DNA from: Abditibacteriaceae bacterium
GTDB taxonomy: Bacteria > Armatimonadota > Abditibacteriia > Abditibacteriales > Abditibacteriaceae
Assembly (NCBI GenBank): GCA_019239895.1
Contig: JAFAZH010000006.1
Span: forward strand, 1 to 64,000
Length of the DNA stretch: 64,000 nt
Direction of reading: 5' to 3'
Part shown: piece by piece, positions 56,801 through 64,000 of the stretch
How positions within the stretch are numbered: position 1 is the stretch's first letter
How the letters are laid out: every line of letters starts with the position of its first letter
Translations under genes and position numbers: made by a program
Notes under the pieces: model-generated
Database searches by the model: none
The model's input: only the letters and a program-made list of their open reading frames with translations
Told to the model about the DNA's origin: nothing

Positions 56801-57976
56801 ATGGACATGAACAACTGCTCGCTCTGTTTTAATATCATTGAATGGTTTCGAGCTTGGTCGTTCGTTCTCTCTTTATTAATTCTGGCTCTGACGCCGGGAC
56901 AAGGCAGCGCGGCCAGTAATGATGTTCCGGCTAAAGTAGATCGTAATAGGTTAGCGTTAAGGATGATGACACCGAACTCTTATCTTTGTTACCGGGCAAC
57001 TCACCCATTGGTGATAGATGGCACGCTCAATGATCCGGCATGGCGTAATGCGCCCTGGACAGCAGACTTCGTGGACATTGAAGGGGACGCTAAACCAGCG
57101 CCTCCCCTGCGCACTCGCGTCAAGATGCTCTGGGATGACAATTATCTTTATGTGGGTGCCCACCTGGAAGAGCCGCATGTATGGGCGACGCTGACGCAGC
57201 ACGATTCTGTGATCTTCCAGGACAACGACTTCGAGATATTTATAGACCCCGATGGTGATAACCACAACTACTACGAAATCGAGATCAATGCTTTAAACAC
57301 CGTGTGGGACTTGCGCCTGCCCAAGCCATATCGAGATGGCGGCACCGCTATCAATGAATGGGGGATACCGGGCCTGCGCACGGCGGTGCATGTGGATGGC
57401 ACGCTCAATGACCCACGCGATACCGACCGCTCCTGGTCAGTTGTCCTGGCTATTCCCTGGCGCGTGTTAGGCGAATACGCCGGTTGCCCATCGCCACCGC
57501 GTAATGGTGATCAATGGCGGATTAACTTCTCTCGTGTGGAATGGGATACCCAAATTATGGATGGGCATTACCACAAGATTCCGAAGCGCCGTGAGCATAA
57601 CTGGGTTTGGTCGCCACAAGGCGTGATTGATATGCACCGCCCAGAACACTGGGGCTATGTCCAATTTTCAACCGACGCGCCCGGTAAAGCAACCCTGCGG
57701 CGCGACCCCTCACTGCCAGCACGCAATTATCTAATGCAGGTTTATGACGCCCAGCAAGAATACAAAAAGCAAACAGGACATTATGCCACGACACTGACGA
57801 ATCTAACGGTTTCCAAACCTCCGGTAGCCAATGACATAAGCCAACCAACACTGCATGTTACGAACGATGGCTTTGAGGCGACCATAGATTATGTTGCTGA
57901 GGATAAGAGTATTCATCGGCTCCATGTGCAAGCTGATTCACGGCTCTGGAGTACCCCACTTCACGAGCAGAAATGA
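56801..57976 (+). CDS. Secreted CBM9-like domain protein
   Basis: The 391-aa protein starts at ATG 56801, with AAAGAG upstream; a longer frame from 56594 only overlaps the GH92 gene. A signal peptide (about 10-40, ending near GSAAS) precedes a carbohydrate family 9-like beta-sandwich. The sandwich has PLVIDGTLNDPAWRNAPWTA, then VKMLWDDNYLYVGAHLEE, and YEIEINALNTVWDLRL. These modules bind sugar ends or act as parts of surface enzymes. The last 80 residues are unassigned. It follows GH92 by 49 nt and is probably co-transcribed. Confidence 0.88.
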   Translation: MDMNNCSLCFNIIEWFRAWSFVLSLLILALTPGQGSAASNDVPAKVDRNRLALRMMTPNSYLCYRATHPLVIDGTLNDPAWRNAPWTADFVDIEGDAKPAPPLRTRVKMLWDDNYLYVGAHLEEPHVWATLTQHDSVIFQDNDFEIFIDPDGDNHNYYEIEINALNTVWDLRLPKPYRDGGTAINEWGIPGLRTAVHVDGTLNDPRDTDRSWSVVLAIPWRVLGEYAGCPSPPRNGDQWRINFSRVEWDTQIMDGHYHKIPKRREHNWVWSPQGVIDMHRPEHWGYVQFSTDAPGKATLRRDPSLPARNYLMQVYDAQQEYKKQTGHYATTLTNLTVSKPPVANDISQPTLHVTNDGFEATIDYVAEDKSIHRLHVQADSRLWSTPLHEQK

Positions 57977-58010
57977 CACTCGTATTAAGTTATTGAATAC
58001 AATATTGGGT

Positions 58011-58047
58011 TACTACGAATAGGCTATCTGCGTAGTAGGCTTTTTAT
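58011..58047 (+). terminator. Hairpin terminator after the CBM9-like gene
   Basis: TACTACG, 13-nt loop, CGTAGTA followed closely by CTTTTTATTTG on the plus strand, 35 nt after the stop codon. Confidence 0.65.
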
Positions 58048-58118
58048 TTGATAAAATCTCAATATCAAAAGACCTCTGAATTTATAAAAGTTTACCGCTT
58101 TTCTCCAAAGGGACTTGT

Positions 58119-60182
58119 ATGCACGACACACAGAGTCAAACGGAATCTTTACTGGATGTAGTCAAGGGCATTGATGCCAAAATAATAATGCTGCCGGAGT
58201 TCCAGCGTGACTTCCGTTGGGAATTAGACCAAACATACGATTTGTTCGACTCATTAAATCGAGACATCTTCATTGGCACTTTGATTTATGGGAAGCCATC
58301 ATTTGGCATGACCTTGCGTGAAATTGATCGGCGTCCCCGTCGTGGCAAGGGCAGTAATGCGCCTCTCGACACACATGATTACTCAACAGAGCAGATAACG
58401 AAGTTAGGCCAAACTCAAAATTTTCGCCTTGTATTAGATGGGCAGCAGCGCATCACCTCTATTTACCGTGCAATCACTGGATTAGACACGGTGTATATCC
58501 TACTTAAAGAAGATTTAGATAAGGCTTCACTTGGTGAACTCACTTTGGAACAAATGGTTGCTGAAGTTTCAGGTGAGCAGAGCCGATCATCAATTTCTGT
58601 CAAGTTATCTGATGCTTATCAAGCAGAGGTCAACAATTTAGAAGATGAAGACTTAACCGAAATCTTTGCAAAATCGCATTTTGCTCAAAGTCAACTGAAG
58701 GATGTGGATATAGACACACGCAGGCAGGCTGAGAGACTATATCGCCGCGCAACGCGCAAGCTCATTGATTTATATAAACAGCAGAAGTTAATTGCTTACT
58801 ATCTGCTTGATATGAGCCTGGATAAGTTCTGTGTCTTTTTTGAAAGAAGTAACAGTAGAGGCATCAAACTTGATTTCGTAGATATTCTAGCAGCCAAGTT
58901 ATATCATGGTTTCAATCTCCGAAAGAAGATAGAGGAATTTGAAAGCGAGAGTCATTTTAAGCTCAACAGGGAAATCATTGTTCGTTCCATTTCTTATATC
59001 GTTGCCACCCAACGCGGCGGACAAGTCAAAATAGACCGCAAATATATTCTTGAAAACTTAGAAGCCAAAGACTTCGATAAGTATTGGGATGACGTTTGCC
59101 GATTATACACAGACAGCCTTCAGTACTTTGCCAACCAACATTATGTGCTGTCTCAAGACTGGATGCCTTCAGAGAACATGATTATCCCAGTCATGATGCT
59201 GCTTCGCCAAATCGGAAGTTTTGACCAAATGAACGAGGAGCAGCGCCAGTTTCTCGAATGGTGGTACTGGACATCCCTGATGGCGAATCGCTATAGCTCT
59301 GCCTCCAATGAAACCATTATTTTCGATAGCGGCATTCTGAGTCAGGTAGCACAAGGTGAGCGAATTACTGCACGAGGCTTCTTTAACAGAATGCGTCCTC
59401 TCGTTACTGAACCAGGAGACCTGTTCAGCTACACGAAAAAATCCAGTGCAATCTATCGGGGTATTCTTAACTTATTGGGCTACGCGTCTCAAGGTCTCAA
59501 GGATTGGAATAGCACACAGACAATAGATGTAACGATGCGTCTAGAAGACCACCACATTTATCCCCGTGCGTACATCACAGGCGGCCCAGATTTAGCGGAC
59601 ATCGAGCGCGAAGAAGCTGAGCAACTGGTTGACTGTGTAGTCAATCGCACCTTGATTCCTAAGCTGCTCAATATCCAGGTCGGTAAAAAAGCCCCAACTG
59701 AGTATCTATCAGAACTCCAAAAAAATCAGAACTCTAAGCTCGCAGAATGTCTGCCATCCCATCTATTACCTGCGGATATGATCACTGATGAAACTTGGAA
59801 CTCGTTATTTAAACTCTTTCTTGATGAACGCGCCCAAGCTATTTATACCCTTATCGAAAATTACACCAGCGGGCGAACTGTAGAAATGATAGCGCGGCAT
59901 GGCAGCCAAGCAGAAGAGCAAGAGGTTTTGGAAGTAACCGGAAAGCCAAGGTTGAAAGACATGATTAGTAGTGGCCGCGTCCGCGTTGGAGAGCGCGTCT
60001 ACACACGTAAACAGCCTACTTGCTTCGCTACTATAATCGACGGTGAGACTGTAGAATACGAGGGGGAACGAATTTTGATCAACACTTGGGGGCAGAAAAT
60101 GACGGGGTGGCCGTCCATAAGCATTTATCAATCTGTGTTGCTTGAACGCAACGGGCAACCGCTTGAAAAGCTTCGTTATTAG
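58119..60182 (+). CDS. DUF262-HNH-RAMA protein (GmrSD-like restriction/defence factor)
   Basis: The 687-aa protein has a DUF262 domain (about 10-300; PEFQRDFRW at 26-34 and the nucleotide-binding LVLDGQQRITS at 105-115). An alpha-helical part follows, then a DUF1524-type HNH motif EDHHIYPRAY near 476-485. Its C-terminal module has VRVGERVYTRK and ends TGWPSISIYQSVLLERNG, matching the RAMA domain (about 612-687). GmrS/GmrD-like proteins cut DNA containing modified cytosines. RAMA domains are attached to restriction and methylation factors and are thought to sense modified DNA. AAAGGGA lies before the ATG. It stands alone between sugar genes, with terminators on its left, so it was probably inserted. 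Confidence 0.85.
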   Translation: MHDTQSQTESLLDVVKGIDAKIIMLPEFQRDFRWELDQTYDLFDSLNRDIFIGTLIYGKPSFGMTLREIDRRPRRGKGSNAPLDTHDYSTEQITKLGQTQNFRLVLDGQQRITSIYRAITGLDTVYILLKEDLDKASLGELTLEQMVAEVSGEQSRSSISVKLSDAYQAEVNNLEDEDLTEIFAKSHFAQSQLKDVDIDTRRQAERLYRRATRKLIDLYKQQKLIAYYLLDMSLDKFCVFFERSNSRGIKLDFVDILAAKLYHGFNLRKKIEEFESESHFKLNREIIVRSISYIVATQRGGQVKIDRKYILENLEAKDFDKYWDDVCRLYTDSLQYFANQHYVLSQDWMPSENMIIPVMMLLRQIGSFDQMNEEQRQFLEWWYWTSLMANRYSSASNETIIFDSGILSQVAQGERITARGFFNRMRPLVTEPGDLFSYTKKSSAIYRGILNLLGYASQGLKDWNSTQTIDVTMRLEDHHIYPRAYITGGPDLADIEREEAEQLVDCVVNRTLIPKLLNIQVGKKAPTEYLSELQKNQNSKLAECLPSHLLPADMITDETWNSLFKLFLDERAQAIYTLIENYTSGRTVEMIARHGSQAEEQEVLEVTGKPRLKDMISSGRVRVGERVYTRKQPTCFATIIDGETVEYEGERILINTWGQKMTGWPSISIYQSVLLERNGQPLEKLRY

Positions 60183-60337
60183 AACAGTCCGACAGTAAAA
60201 ACGTCGGCAGACCAAGGCGCTCTACCGCCTCTACGCCAGCCTCCTCGTGCATTGAGCTTAATATTAGACAGTACTTGTTAGAGATAATATGCTCTCTGCT
60301 AAGGAGCCAGTTTGCGGGTGTAGAACATAGAATCTCC

Positions 60338-61306
60338 ATGACGACTCCTGCCCCTCCCATAACTAAACAGACATCCAAACATCATAACGATCTGGTTTGG
60401 AGTTATCTATTGCACCTGAGTTACAACATGTGGTGCGACCGGGAAGTGGCAGGCAAAAATCTACGCTACAATGCCGCTAAGCCTTATCTGCGCTGTGATG
60501 ATAGCCTCTGGAACGATCTGCTGCCAGCGATGGCGGATGCTGGGCTTAATATGGTGATCCTGGATTTAGGCGATGGTGTGCAGTATGCCAGTCATCCCGA
60601 AATTGCAGTGCAAAATGCCTGGAGTGTGACACGGCTGAAGCAAGAGTTGCAGAAAATGCGTGATCTGGGCCTGGCGCCAATTCCTAAGCTGAACTTCTCG
60701 ACCTGCCATGATGCGTGGCTGGGCCAGTATGCGCGAATGGTTTCCACCGATATTTATTATGGCGTCTGCCGTGACCTCATTGCCGAAGTCATAGACATCT
60801 TTGAAGCACCCCGTTTTTTCCACCTGGGCATGGATGAAGAAATCGCCTATCCCCACCAGCAGAATTTTGAATACCTGGTGGTGCGCCAATACGACCTGTG
60901 GTGGCACGACCTTAATTTTTACGTAGAGCAAGTCGAAAAGGGCGGGGTGCGGGCGTGGGTGTGGTCGGACTATGTATGGCACCATGCCGAGGAGTTCTAC
61001 GCAAAGATGCCCCGCTCCGTGCTGCAAAGCAATTGGTATTACGACCTCAAATTCAATCGCCAGGTACCAGAAGTTAAGGCGTATGTGGAACTCGCAGCGC
61101 AGGGTTACGATCAGGTGCCGACGGGCAGCAATTACAACACGGCAGGTAATTTTGAGAAAACTGTGCCCTACTGCCTGAAGAATATTGCGCCAGAGCGTCT
61201 GTTGGGTTTTATGCAGACCGTCTGGCGACCGACGTTGGAAGAGTGTCGCTCGCGCCATCTGGAAGCCATCGCTGAGGTCGCAAAGGCTAAAAGTTCCATC
61301 ACCTGA
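60338..61306 (+). CDS. GH20-like TIM-barrel protein (family uncertain)
   Basis: The 322-aa protein carries HLGMDEE at 162-168, the H-x-G-x-D-E signature that supplies catalytic Asp-Glu in GH20 hexosaminidases. Tyr/Trp-rich strands flank it (WWHDLNFYV, RAWVWSDYVW, SNWYYDLKF). It is short for GH20 and lacks the N-terminal domain and a signal peptide. Similar single-barrel proteins occur in Armatimonadota and Verrucomicrobia as uncharacterised glycosidase relatives. The start at 60338 is preferred to 60275, which adds 21 unrelated residues; neither has a clear ribosome site. Confidence 0.8.
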   Translation: MTTPAPPITKQTSKHHNDLVWSYLLHLSYNMWCDREVAGKNLRYNAAKPYLRCDDSLWNDLLPAMADAGLNMVILDLGDGVQYASHPEIAVQNAWSVTRLKQELQKMRDLGLAPIPKLNFSTCHDAWLGQYARMVSTDIYYGVCRDLIAEVIDIFEAPRFFHLGMDEEIAYPHQQNFEYLVVRQYDLWWHDLNFYVEQVEKGGVRAWVWSDYVWHHAEEFYAKMPRSVLQSNWYYDLKFNRQVPEVKAYVELAAQGYDQVPTGSNYNTAGNFEKTVPYCLKNIAPERLLGFMQTVWRPTLEECRSRHLEAIAEVAKAKSSIT

Positions 61307-61335
61307 TCTGCTACACAAGAAGGATACGGAACACC

Positions 61336-62367
61336 ATGAACCCGCCAGCAAAATTGGCCAGATGGCAGCACCGTTGGAATTTCATCGCCGCAACACTGGT
61401 TGTGCTGGGGGCATCTCTTATAGCCGTCACTGGTCGAAGTGCCCCATCGTCGCCGGGAACGGCGCAGGCCAGTGACTATAACCACCCGCACCAGGGGCGC
61501 ACCAGTGATTGCGCGCAACTCAGAGACCCCACTGCACTCATTCCCTTACGTTACGCCGATGGCACGTCACGAGGCTATTATGTAAATGGCCAATATCCTG
61601 TAACCCAGCGTCAGTTGAATGAGAGGGACGGCAAGGCACTGGATAGAAGTGGCTGTCCTGTGGGCACAACGGAAATTGATGCACGCGAGGTGGTCAACTC
61701 GCCAGCGGGCAAGATGCTCTTCCATCCTGGCGGTGGCAATTATCCTTACCCCGGTGGCCCGGAACGATGGGGGCAATACGGGCACATCTTATTATCTGAT
61801 CTCGTTGCGCCGCCCTCGGCCCCCGACCCTTACAACGGTCAACCCGTAGGCAATGGTCAACCGTGCGCAGTCGCCAAAATTGGTCAGCTGACCTATGGTG
61901 AATACTACATCAAGCCGACGCCTATTGATGACGATATGTGGTACAAAAAGCCGAATGGGAAGAGAACCGGGGCAGGCTACAGAAACTACGGTGATAAAGG
62001 CCACGGCGGGATGTACATGGTCTGGAACTGGGTACAGAATGGGAGTTCTAGTGTAGAAGAAAGTGAGAACCACCTCGCAGGAGGGGGCTATGTGCGTGCC
62101 GTGCTGAAACGGGGCATGGTATTCCAGCGTTGTAATGTGCCCTCGCTCAAAACCGTCTCTTATGGATTAGATAATCAACAGAACGGCTGGGTTACAGTTG
62201 TCTACGGCAGGGTCTTCACTGGCAAGCAGTGGCTCTATGGCTGGGTCATCCATTCGTATGAAAAGTGGACGCGGACTCCGTTAGGCCGAATCGAGAAGAA
62301 ATATGTTGAAGTGCTCTGGCCTACCGCACGCGGGCCAATTCCCGGTGTGGTTCTTCCTATAAAGTAG
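61336..62367 (+). CDS. Secreted protein of unknown function
   Basis: A 343-aa protein with a membrane anchor or signal segment (about 16-34). A Pro/Gly/Asn-rich region follows (40-200; HPGGGNYPYPGGPERWG), then Trp-rich strands (MYMVWNWVQNGSSS, GWVTVVYGRVFTGKQWLYGW). AGAAGG precedes the ATG. No family is recognised. It lies 29 nt after the GH20-like gene and before a terminator, so the two may form a small operon. Confidence 0.75.
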   Translation: MNPPAKLARWQHRWNFIAATLVVLGASLIAVTGRSAPSSPGTAQASDYNHPHQGRTSDCAQLRDPTALIPLRYADGTSRGYYVNGQYPVTQRQLNERDGKALDRSGCPVGTTEIDAREVVNSPAGKMLFHPGGGNYPYPGGPERWGQYGHILLSDLVAPPSAPDPYNGQPVGNGQPCAVAKIGQLTYGEYYIKPTPIDDDMWYKKPNGKRTGAGYRNYGDKGHGGMYMVWNWVQNGSSSVEESENHLAGGGYVRAVLKRGMVFQRCNVPSLKTVSYGLDNQQNGWVTVVYGRVFTGKQWLYGWVIHSYEKWTRTPLGRIEKKYVEVLWPTARGPIPGVVLPIK

Positions 62368-62477
62368 GATAGTAGATAGAAACCCTACCGTAGATTTATT
62401 CCCTATATCTACTCCGTGCAGCCCTGCCAAGATGGTATCCACTTTGGGTTTTAGGATACTCTTGCATTCCCATAAAT

Positions 62478-62513
62478 AAAACTACCGTCCCATCATGACG
62501 AAGCGGTAGTTTT
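62478..62513. terminator. Bidirectional terminator between convergent secreted-protein genes
   Basis: AAAACTACCG, 16-nt loop, CGGTAGTTTT. It has A-run and T-run on both sides and sits 110 nt after the plus-strand stop and 88 nt before the end of the minus-strand gene. Confidence 0.8.
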
Positions 62514-62600
62514 AGCCTGTTAGATACGGAGATTGCTGTCACCGATTACGACGCGGCGAATTCATCCAAAACTCAAAATTAAGAACTCAAAACTCCCCGG

Positions 62601-63728
62601 TCATGGCGCGGTGAATCCGGTTAAAGGATTGCCATAGAACGCCTCGGTTTTCCATGCTGTCTGCCGCCACGGGCCGTCCAGCGTGCCGATTATCTTCATG
62701 GGGACAATGATGCGGTCGGTGCCCATCTTATTGGCCGCAGCGATGCCATTATCCACAATTTTGCCATCATCACCCACCGTGAACTTCATATCCCGACAGA
62801 GTTGGCCTTTGCGTAATACCTTAAATTCATAATCGCCAGGATTTTTATCCAGGGCGAAGATCGCGGGATTACTCGACGTGTCAGGGGCAGTTCTGCGCAC
62901 GAGGTTAAAGCCAAAGTCCCACAATTCCCAGCGCGGATCGGTTGGACGATTATCCGATGTGCTATGCTCGACCTTGTGATCTACCGTGCCTCCGGCAGCT
63001 TTGGTGTTGCTGATGAGCTTGCCCTTGTAATAAAGATAGCCCCCCACATCATCCATATCGGGGCGGCCCCGGAACCAGGTGGAAATCCACAGGGGCGGAC
63101 TGGCTGCCTCGTTGCTGTATTTATCATGAAACCAGATATAGCCAATGGGCAGCGTCCAGTCGTGATCTACAGAATAGTCCGCATCGTTTTTAGTGTCGGG
63201 CGTGCCCTGGTAGCGAGAAATCCGATTCACCTTGAACTTACCGGAAAACAGCGTTTCATCTTTGCCCGCCAACTCGTCGTGCAGGCGGATTTTGAAGCCA
63301 AAGACCCCGACCCCTATGGTGTATTTCTTTTGGTAAGCGTCCAGGGCACCCGCGATGGGCGTTTCAAATTTGGTGATACCTGGTTCATCCGTGGTCTCTG
63401 AGGTCGTAGGGAATTCAAACCAGGCGCTGCTGTCGGGCTTGGTGAAAGCGATAAAGCAGCGCGCGCCCGATGGCACCTTGCCCTGCGTTTCAAATTCGAC
63501 GCGCGGTATCCAGGTCGAGGCATTTTGGCTCTTGGTCGCTTTGGGTGCCCAATAATCGCTGCCGCGCAGCATATTGACGTGGATCGAAGTCTTAATCAGC
63601 GCGAAGCTGTCGTCGGCTCGCACGGGCAAGCTGCATATTGCGAGGCAGACGATACCCAGGAACCATATTAAGGTTTTCATGGAGGGGGCTTCAGGCCGGA
63701 TGGTGCTCAGCGATTTTAGCTGGTTCAT
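62601..63728 (-). CDS. Secreted protein of unknown function, tandem paralogue 1
   Basis: The 375-aa product starts at ATG 63728 (GGGAG 8 nt upstream), with a signal peptide core around residues 18-38 (MKTLIWFLGIVCLAICSLP, then VRADD). The mature part is beta-rich: FALIKTSIHVNMLRGSDYWAP, a middle domain with SDYSVDHDWTLPIGYIWFHDK-like strands, and a C-terminal repeat unit. Its last 73 residues closely match the next gene upstream. No family is recognised. A surface or periplasmic role is inferred from the signal peptide. Confidence 0.85.
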   Translation of the reverse strand: MNQLKSLSTIRPEAPSMKTLIWFLGIVCLAICSLPVRADDSFALIKTSIHVNMLRGSDYWAPKATKSQNASTWIPRVEFETQGKVPSGARCFIAFTKPDSSAWFEFPTTSETTDEPGITKFETPIAGALDAYQKKYTIGVGVFGFKIRLHDELAGKDETLFSGKFKVNRISRYQGTPDTKNDADYSVDHDWTLPIGYIWFHDKYSNEAASPPLWISTWFRGRPDMDDVGGYLYYKGKLISNTKAAGGTVDHKVEHSTSDNRPTDPRWELWDFGFNLVRRTAPDTSSNPAIFALDKNPGDYEFKVLRKGQLCRDMKFTVGDDGKIVDNGIAAANKMGTDRIIVPMKIIGTLDGPWRQTAWKTEAFYGNPLTGFTAP

Positions 63729-63764
63729 CGTAAGGTCTCCCTTCTGCCAGATTAGAGCAGCGCG

Positions 63765-64000
63765 TTACGGGGCGGTGAAATCCTTTAACGGGTTACCATA
63801 AAACGCGTCCGTCTTCCAGGCGTCTTGCTGCCAGGTGCCATCCGTCGTGCCGATGACTTTGACGGGCACAACAACGCGTTTGGTGATGATGTTGTTGGCG
63901 GCTGCGATGCCATTATCCACAATGGAGCCGTCCGCACCGACAGTGAACTTGACATCGCGGCTGAGTTTGCCATTGCGCAAAACCTTAACCTCATACTCGC
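63765..64000 (-). CDS. Secreted protein of unknown function, tandem paralogue 2 (3' end only)
   Basis: The last 78 codons of a gene that continues beyond the right edge. The segment ending WKTDAFYGNPLKDFTAP matches the C-terminus of the neighbouring gene (WKTEAFYGNPLTGFTAP). VDNGIAAAN and FTVG at the same spacing confirm paralogy. It lies 36 nt upstream of paralogue 1 on the same strand, so both are probably co-transcribed. Confidence 0.9.
   Translation of the reverse strand, partial: EYEVKVLRNGKLSRDVKFTVGADGSIVDNGIAAANNIITKRVVVPVKVIGTTDGTWQQDAWKTDAFYGNPLKDFTAP

Noticed and set aside
60200..60262. tRNA-like stretch on the minus strand
   Set aside because: A D-arm-like GGTAGAGCGCC is present but no anticodon stem, T arm or acceptor could be paired.

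Overview
The window looks like a bacterial chromosome segment of roughly 50% GC. A pseudopilin with an H-X9-DG tail (52647-53534), many secreted glycoside hydrolases, PAS-rich hybrid kinases and palindromic intergenic repeats point to Armatimonadota or a Planctomycetes/Verrucomicrobia-like lineage. This is a family-level inference. No rRNA or ribosomal protein operon is present to anchor it.

Left part (1-18.3 kb): accessory DNA. It holds a methyltransferase-like protein without a visible catalytic NPPY motif, a FtsK/TraD-like transfer ATPase overlapping a replication-relaxation protein by 413 nt, a zinc-ribbon membrane protein, a GIY-YIG (T5orf172-like) protein, and an IS element (15690-16746). 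The IS has 13-bp terminal repeats and a 5-bp target duplication. It sits inside a gene whose frame is restored exactly when the IS is removed. Embedded here is a tightly packed seven-gene minus-strand operon (11490 to 2040): radical SAM activase-like protein, coiled-coil protein, ClpB-like AAA+ protein, vWA protein, FHA protein, PP2C phosphatase, and a Ser/Thr kinase fused to about five S1 RNA-binding domains. A strong terminator follows it. This is the best candidate for an undescribed system: it would join phospho-signalling, a protein-remodelling machine, an RNA-binding kinase and a glycyl-radical/4Fe-4S maturase.

Middle part (18.3-34.4 kb): signalling genes. They are an HD-GYP response regulator, a 1434-aa CHASE4/PAS hybrid kinase, a receiver protein, a NarL/NarX-type pair, a GAF kinase, and a cyclase-NTPase-TPR gene broken by one in-frame amber codon. 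Two similar 100-nt RNA-like repeats (18533 and 29012) lie at the two sides of the first signalling block. A tRNA-Ala(CGC) followed by a decayed tyrosine recombinase marks an old integration site.

Right part (35.5-64 kb): mostly a polysaccharide-degradation locus on the plus strand. It holds GH29 fucosidase, CE15-like glucuronoyl esterase, sugar ABC transporter (binding protein and two permeases, no ATPase), GH141-like beta-helix protein, GH-A clan hydrolase, aldo/keto reductase, sugar-nucleotide-type SDR, GH2 enzyme, GH92 mannosidase (frameshifted) with malectin domain, CBM9-like protein, and a GH20-like protein. It is interrupted by a pseudopilin with a remarkable three-hairpin leader and by a DUF262-HNH-RAMA protein that is probably a restriction/defence factor. 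The right edge carries a tandem pair of paralogous secreted proteins of unknown function.
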